From Malania oleifera (taxonomy: Eukaryota; Streptophyta; Magnoliopsida; Santalales; Ximeniaceae), in assembly GCF_029873635.1 (NCBI RefSeq), contig NC_080420.1:123884719-123948718 (forward strand): a stretch of 64,000 nucleotides of DNA, given 5' to 3'. A program made the translations under genes and the position numbers. Positions 59,761-64,000 of the stretch are shown in pieces; within the stretch, counting starts at the first letter, position 1; each line of letters starts with the position of its first letter. The notes below the pieces were generated by a model. The model did not search any database. It saw only the letters and a list, made by a program, of their open reading frames with translations, and was not told where the DNA came from.

Positions 59761-60783
59761 TCTTCTTGTCTTCTTCTGTTTGGTCCTCCAAATCTAAATC
59801 TGCTCGGCTTCTTTCTTCTTTTTGCTTCTTTTCCTCATTTTCTATTATTCACTCATTAATGATGATTTCCTTGCAGATCTACTCAACAATGGAGATAGGC
59901 TCCTCAAGTTCCTCAGATCTACACCAAAATGAAACCCAAGCAAAGTATTTTTCTCCTTTTCCTATTTATTTTCTTGCAAACCAAACACCTTTGATTTTCT
60001 TTTTTTTGTTTTTTTTTTTTCTTGGTTGGACTCCCTTGAACTCAATGGGATGAGTTCGGATTGACTCGGTGAGTTAACTCACCAAGATGGATTTTGGTTT
60101 GGTATAGGCTTAGTTAGGTTTAAATTGAAATTAGACCTAAGTCCACGTTTGGGTCTAAACTGAGCACATGGGCTCAATTTTAACATGTGGGTTCGGCCCA
60201 CAGTTAAATTAAAATTCACAACTGAGCTTGGAGTATTAATGGACCCAGATCCAACTTGGGTCTGGGTTTGCAAGTCCCTGAGTCAAACAGATTAACCTAG
60301 CCAAATGGATCGAGTTACTAGACCCTTAAAGTGGGTCGGGCCATTGGATGGTTAGGGTACCAAGTTGAACTCAATGTATTAGATCCACAAATTGGATCTG
60401 AATCCTGATTCCTTTTCAATGCATTTTTCATAAAATAGAATATGGAAAATGAAATTAAAATTGATACACACCTCAAGTCTTCAACTCCATCGGTCTTTGC
60501 GACTCTTTTGCTACAATTTCAGAATACAAATTGTGATTTTTTGAAGCCTCTGATTTCAACAATTTTCCCCAGCAAATCTGTGTGAAAGCTCACTGTTTCT
60601 AAATAGCTTATGTCTGAATGTGTGTGAATCACCTTATAAACTGCTCCTCTGTTAAAACACCCCTCAAAATTCCTACTCTGCTTGTATGCAAATCTTCTCA
60701 ACAACTCTCACTATAACTTCCCTGCACCATATATATCTCCTTTGTTATGTGAATATTGTGTGTCCATCCTTTCTAAAATCCTC

Positions 60784-60795
60784 CCTATTTATAGG
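60784..60795 (-). promoter_or_regulatory. TATA box of the 5' LTR (Tat-like element)
   Basis: CCTATAAATAGG followed by GAGG on the minus strand, conserved at 40228-40239 in the other LTR. Likely core promoter of the element. Confidence 0.6.
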
Positions 60796-61213
60796 CTTTC
60801 AAAACCTGTTTGGATTTAAGTGTGATAATTTTGATTGATTAATTTGCTCAATTAACTTTCAAATTCGTCAATCATCACATTAATCTGCACTGTCACATTT
60901 ACTTTGGAATTTAGTACATGGTTTCTAACCTTGTGATAATTTGATTGATTAATTTGTTCAATTAACTTCCAATTTCATCAATCATCACATTAATCCGCAC
61001 TGTCAGATTTATTTTAAAATTTTAGCACATGATTTTTAACCCCCGCTTTTCTCTCTTAGGTTTCATTGTTGATTGCAGATTGAAGACCGCCTTAGCCCAC
61101 TTCCATTTTTCCTTTTATGTTTTTTTTTTTTTTTCGTATTTTATGTAAGAAGAAATAATGAAATTGTTTAGTTCTTTGTAATATAAGACCTCGAACAATT
61201 TGGGGTGTCTACA

Positions 61214-61389
61214 GTAACTAGGAGCAAATACTCCCAATTCTCAATAAATTGCATCTAAAGAACAAAGAAAAATTATTTGTGAATATCAATATTTGAAAAT
61301 GATATATAAACATATCGTAAAGGATATTAAGTTCTCTAAGCTTAAAAAAACCTTGGATCTATTATGCAAGTTGGAGGAATGGAAGAGAA
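61214..61389. repeat. Backbone repeat right of the Tat-like element
   Basis: Begins with the duplicated GTAAC and 'taggagcaaatactcccaat', which resembles 21606-21640. No gene seen. Confidence 0.5.
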
Positions 61390-61915
61390 TATAATGAATA
61401 GAGTTAAAGCAGGCTAAGTAAAATGAAGTGTTCCAGAGTGTGCTTTGTGATGATAGAATATCTTTAGAATTGAAAGGAAAGTTTTATATGATGGCTATCA
61501 GACAAATTATGTTATATGGATCAGAATGTTGAGCAACTAAGAAACGGCATATCAAAAATGTAAAATTTGTCGAAATGAGAATATTTAAATGAATTAGTGA
61601 TATAACATTAAATGATAAATTAAGAAATGAACATATTCACAGTAAGTTAATTATAACTCCTGTAGAAGATAAGACAGAAACAACTCAGATAGTTTAGGCA
61701 CTTATATCGTAGGACATATAATGCAAAAGGATTAATTATTATGAAAAACAGTGAAAGGGGTAGGAATAGACATAAAATAACTTAAAATGAAATAATAACA
61801 ATTTAATAGTTCTGAATTAGTCGAAAGAAATTGTCTACAATCATATAAATTGATAGAAAAGGGATTCATAACTGACCCTACCTAGTGGGTAAGGCTTGAT
61901 TTTGTTGTTGTTATT
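61390..61915 (+). pseudogene. RTE-type LINE 3' fragment
   Basis: The reading frame, with stops, gives LELKGKFYMMAIRQIMLYGS, later VEMRIFK, and KLRNEHIHSKL...TPVEDK. These match the C-terminal region of plant RTE non-LTR elements (KGKFYRTAIRPAMLYGTECW type). It ends with a TTGTTGTTG tail (61903-61912), typical of RTE 3' ends. 5'-truncated and decayed. Confidence 0.75.
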
Positions 61916-62305
61916 CCTCTTGTCAAATGTCTATCAATAGAAAGAAAAGCTTTGAGAAATTCCTAATCTTATTTCCTCTGTCTGAAAATATAATATTAGA
62001 ATGTGTAGATTACTATCATTATTACGAATGATGGCTGCAGAATAGTCAGCTACAGTGAAGCATATGTCCTTGTGCGGCCTTACAGTATAGGTATTTTCAT
62101 GGATTCATTTAAATCATGCACAAAGAATATTAATTAAACCAATGTTGAAATGAATAAAATTTTAAAAGAATTTTTGGTAATTCAACCCAATTATAAAGCA
62201 ATATAAGCTGTGATTAATGGAAATTCAATTACTATCCACTTAAGTCAATATTATAATGATCCAAACAAATATATCAAAGGGATGTATTTTAATATTACAA
62301 ATATA

Positions 62306-62340
<35 letters not shown>

Positions 62341-63260
62341 TCTGAGTAAGATTTTTTTTTTTTTTTAACAAAATGCAATGACAATAATATTGAAAATTCA
62401 AAATAACAGTTAATCTAAATACACATAAATTGAAAAATAATTTACCAAAATGCTACTACTTGTCCTATTGTCATGACCTTGTGAAGGATCGTATAACACT
62501 AGCTAAAACACTTTTTTTCAACTAATTAACTGAAAGTATACTATAGTTTACCACTAACACATTCACAACCATCGAATACAAAGCAAGTGAAAGTAGCTAG
62601 CAAGCATGTAAGCAAATAAGAATGACGCAATATATATTAAAGAAACACAATTCATTAATAAAACCTCTATAGATAACATGTGTTTAGTGAGTGAGGCAAG
62701 TACACTTGACACGTTTACAAATTCTAATGACTTTTACAATGATTGATGAACACTCGCTATGCCATAAAAAACTTCATATTCTATTTTAATTCTAACACTA
62801 GAAAACATGAAACTGACTGAGGAGTCATACTCACATTTTACGCTCAGGCATAGACATAATGAATAAACTGATACTTCTATTAAATTATAATTATACATCC
62901 CACATACATAAGGGAAGCAGCTACAGACAAACATAATGCTTTGAATAAGCTTGACGCATGGCATTTATTAATAGCCATTAGCTCTCTTTAAAAATAAAAA
63001 TTCTTAACTTTTCAACCTTAAAATGGAACTCATAATCAACTAGTAGCCACAATACACAAAATTACAACTAATCTAATAATCAATACTTCTTACTCGTACT
63101 GGTCTAAATGCTAACAAGACATCTTGTGACTAGATAGTCCCAATCTTACATGCTGGAACCATCCGTTACTAGTTTCTCCTTAACTTCATGAAGATTAAAT
63201 AGGAAAGATGCAAGTATTCAAACTTCATTCGGGTCACAATGTCTATTACAATTTATCTCT
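61916..63260. repeat. Backbone repeat, copy 3
   Basis: 62170-62300 and 62960-63020 resemble 35800-35920 and 36040-36090. Contains (TA)n at 62310-62337. The part between (62340-62950) is AT-rich with no clear match or gene. Confidence 0.5.
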
Positions 63261-63266
63261 ATATTA

Positions 63267-63426
63267 AATATTAGAAGTTGTTCAAATACGAGAAAAAATA
63301 AGACATATCAACAAAAATGAGAAAGGAAAGAAATATATTTTGCACAAATGAATAAATTTTATTTTACAAGATATTAAAATTTTATTTTGTCTTATTTTTT
63401 CTCGTATTTGAATAACTTCTAATATT
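63267..63426. repeat. Inverted repeat, 39-bp arms
   Basis: Arms 63267-63305 and 63388-63426 are reverse complements with one mismatch that I can see; the loop is about 82 bp. No target duplication was evident. It could be a small foldback or MITE, or a hairpin RNA source. Confidence 0.85.
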
Positions 63427-63520
63427 TTTTTCTCGAAAAAAATACTTATTTGAATTAAGGAAAATTTTTATTTATTTTTATTAGATTTTACAGGAGGTCG
63501 TTGTCTTTTGCCATAAAGTC

Positions 63521-63521
63521 A

Positions 63522-63563
<42 letters not shown>
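63521..63563. repeat. (ATT)n microsatellite
   Basis: About 14 ATT units. ORFs predicted across it are low complexity. Confidence 0.95.
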
Positions 63564-63683
63564 GTGTGTGTTTTGTGTGTTTGGGTATAGCCGCGTGGGG
63601 AGGTGGCGGCCTAATAGCGCGTGGGGGAGAGTTACAACATAAAGTCATTTGAGGGATGCGTGTACGGTGACAAAATTGGACAA

Positions 63684-63687
<4 letters not shown>

Positions 63688-63732
<45 letters not shown>
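63688..63732. repeat. (TA)n microsatellite
   Basis: About 45 bp of alternating TA. Confidence 0.95.
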
Positions 63733-63735
<3 letters not shown>

Positions 63736-64000
63736 GACTCCGCCACTGACACGTTTGTCGAGGTCAAGGTCAAGGTCCAACCCCGCAAGAAAGAGCCTTT
63801 TTACACGCTCCTTGTTTGTTTGACGATTTCATGTGATCGTGTTTTAGCCTTCCTTAATGCTTCCCGTCGCCCATGGCAACCTTCGAGATCCAAACACTGC
63901 CTTATCATTCTCCTATCTTATCCAAACATGGTTTAGAATTTTACTGTGATGGTGTTGAAATACTCTCATTTATATAAATTTTTTTTAAGAAAAATAACAA
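63733..64000. other. Less repetitive right edge
   Basis: Higher GC than its surroundings, and I found no copy elsewhere in the window. A TATA-like TTTATATAAA (63969-63978) lies near the edge. It could be the beginning of a gene region beyond the window. The ORF across 63649-63936 runs through the microsatellite and is not convincing. Confidence 0.3.

Larger units (their letters stand above)
37906..61213 (-). mobile_element. Tat-like (Ty3/gypsy) LTR retrotransposon lacking pol, with nested insertions
   Basis: LTRs at 37906-40660 and 57999-61213 are flanked by a perfect duplication GTAAC (37901-37905 and 61214-61218). PBS at 57979-57995, polypurine tract at 40661-40676. On the minus strand: an upstream ORF (DUF7745-like, then coiled coil), gag, long non-coding DNA, a minisatellite, then the 3' LTR. 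Without the nested solo LTR and LINE (41618-49932) the internal region is about 9 kb. An ORF ahead of gag and tandem repeats before the 3' LTR are Tat/Ogre traits. No protease, RT, RNase H or integrase could be read. Confidence 0.85.
57999..61213 (-). repeat. 5' LTR of the Tat-like element
   Basis: 3,215 bp, aligned with 37906-40660 but longer. A stretch of about 410 bp is present twice (about 58938-59344 and 59345-59760), and a C-run lies at about 59155-59173. A minus-strand TATA box (CCTATAAATAGG) lies at 60784-60795. Pyrimidine-rich pseudo-ORFs at 58998-60053 are low complexity. Confidence 0.9.

Noticed and set aside
59472..60053. 193-codon ORF, Ser/Leu/Phe-rich
   Set aside because: The same low-complexity pyrimidine tract in the other LTR; not protein-like.
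63481..63780. ORFs over ATT and TA microsatellites
   Set aside because: Tyr/Ile and Asn runs are translations of microsatellites.

Overview
This is a repeat-filled, AT-rich window of a large seed-plant genome (most likely a eudicot; I do not name a species). I found no ordinary host gene. Almost every base belongs to a retroelement or to a diverged, repeatedly duplicated backbone into which the retroelements were inserted. Evidence for a plant: a Cassandra-type LTR carrying 5S rRNA sequence, Sirevirus-like, Athila-like and Tat-like LTR elements, L1-type LINEs with an RNase H domain, and an RTE LINE tail.

Layout. 1-1870: minus-strand LTR element with a tandem LTR/PBS/LTR arrangement. 2007-2255 plus 11832-11865: a Cassandra LTR split by a complete minus-strand LTR element, A (2256-11826, TSD GACGC). 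11866-12665: backbone repeat holding a tRNA-type SINE (12001-12435, 15-bp TSD). 12666-21273: a second complete element, B, related to A (TSD ATATC). 21274-24264: backbone. 24265-28720: a diverged plus-strand LTR of the A/B type, a second SINE copy and an Athila-like LTR, PBS and gag fragment. 28721-37905: backbone in at least two diverged copies, interrupted by LINEs (30174-30340 minus; 30900-33738 plus, itself carrying a nested LINE tail), a MITE-like element and an unassigned insertion. 37906-61213: a 23-kb minus-strand Tat-like element (TSD GTAAC) that carries a solo LTR (41618-49927, TSD CTTAA), which in turn carries a 6.2-kb LINE. 61214-64000: backbone, an RTE LINE tail, a 39-bp inverted repeat, microsatellites and a less repeat-like right edge.

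Function. Elements A and B have an initiator-Met PBS, polypurine tracts, long LTRs and a copia-type gag, but no protease, integrase or reverse transcriptase, so they look like gag-only elements (TR-GAG type) that would need a pol-bearing relative. A also contains what B lacks: a cassette with a 312-codon ORF resembling the 'putative plant transposon protein' (Transposase_32) family. Upstream of that ORF lie a TATA-like box and an array of CGGTCGACCG-like palindromes, the same layout as in the LTR U3. The Tat-like element also lacks recognisable pol and has only an upstream ORF (DUF7745-like), a coiled-coil stretch and a gag with an internal 1.1-kb tandem duplication.

The best candidate for something not well described is element A: a gag-only, Sirevirus-like element with a second gene under an LTR-like internal promoter, together with the palindrome arrays that recur in several LTR families of this window. 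Coordinates marked approximate in the entries were set by eye.
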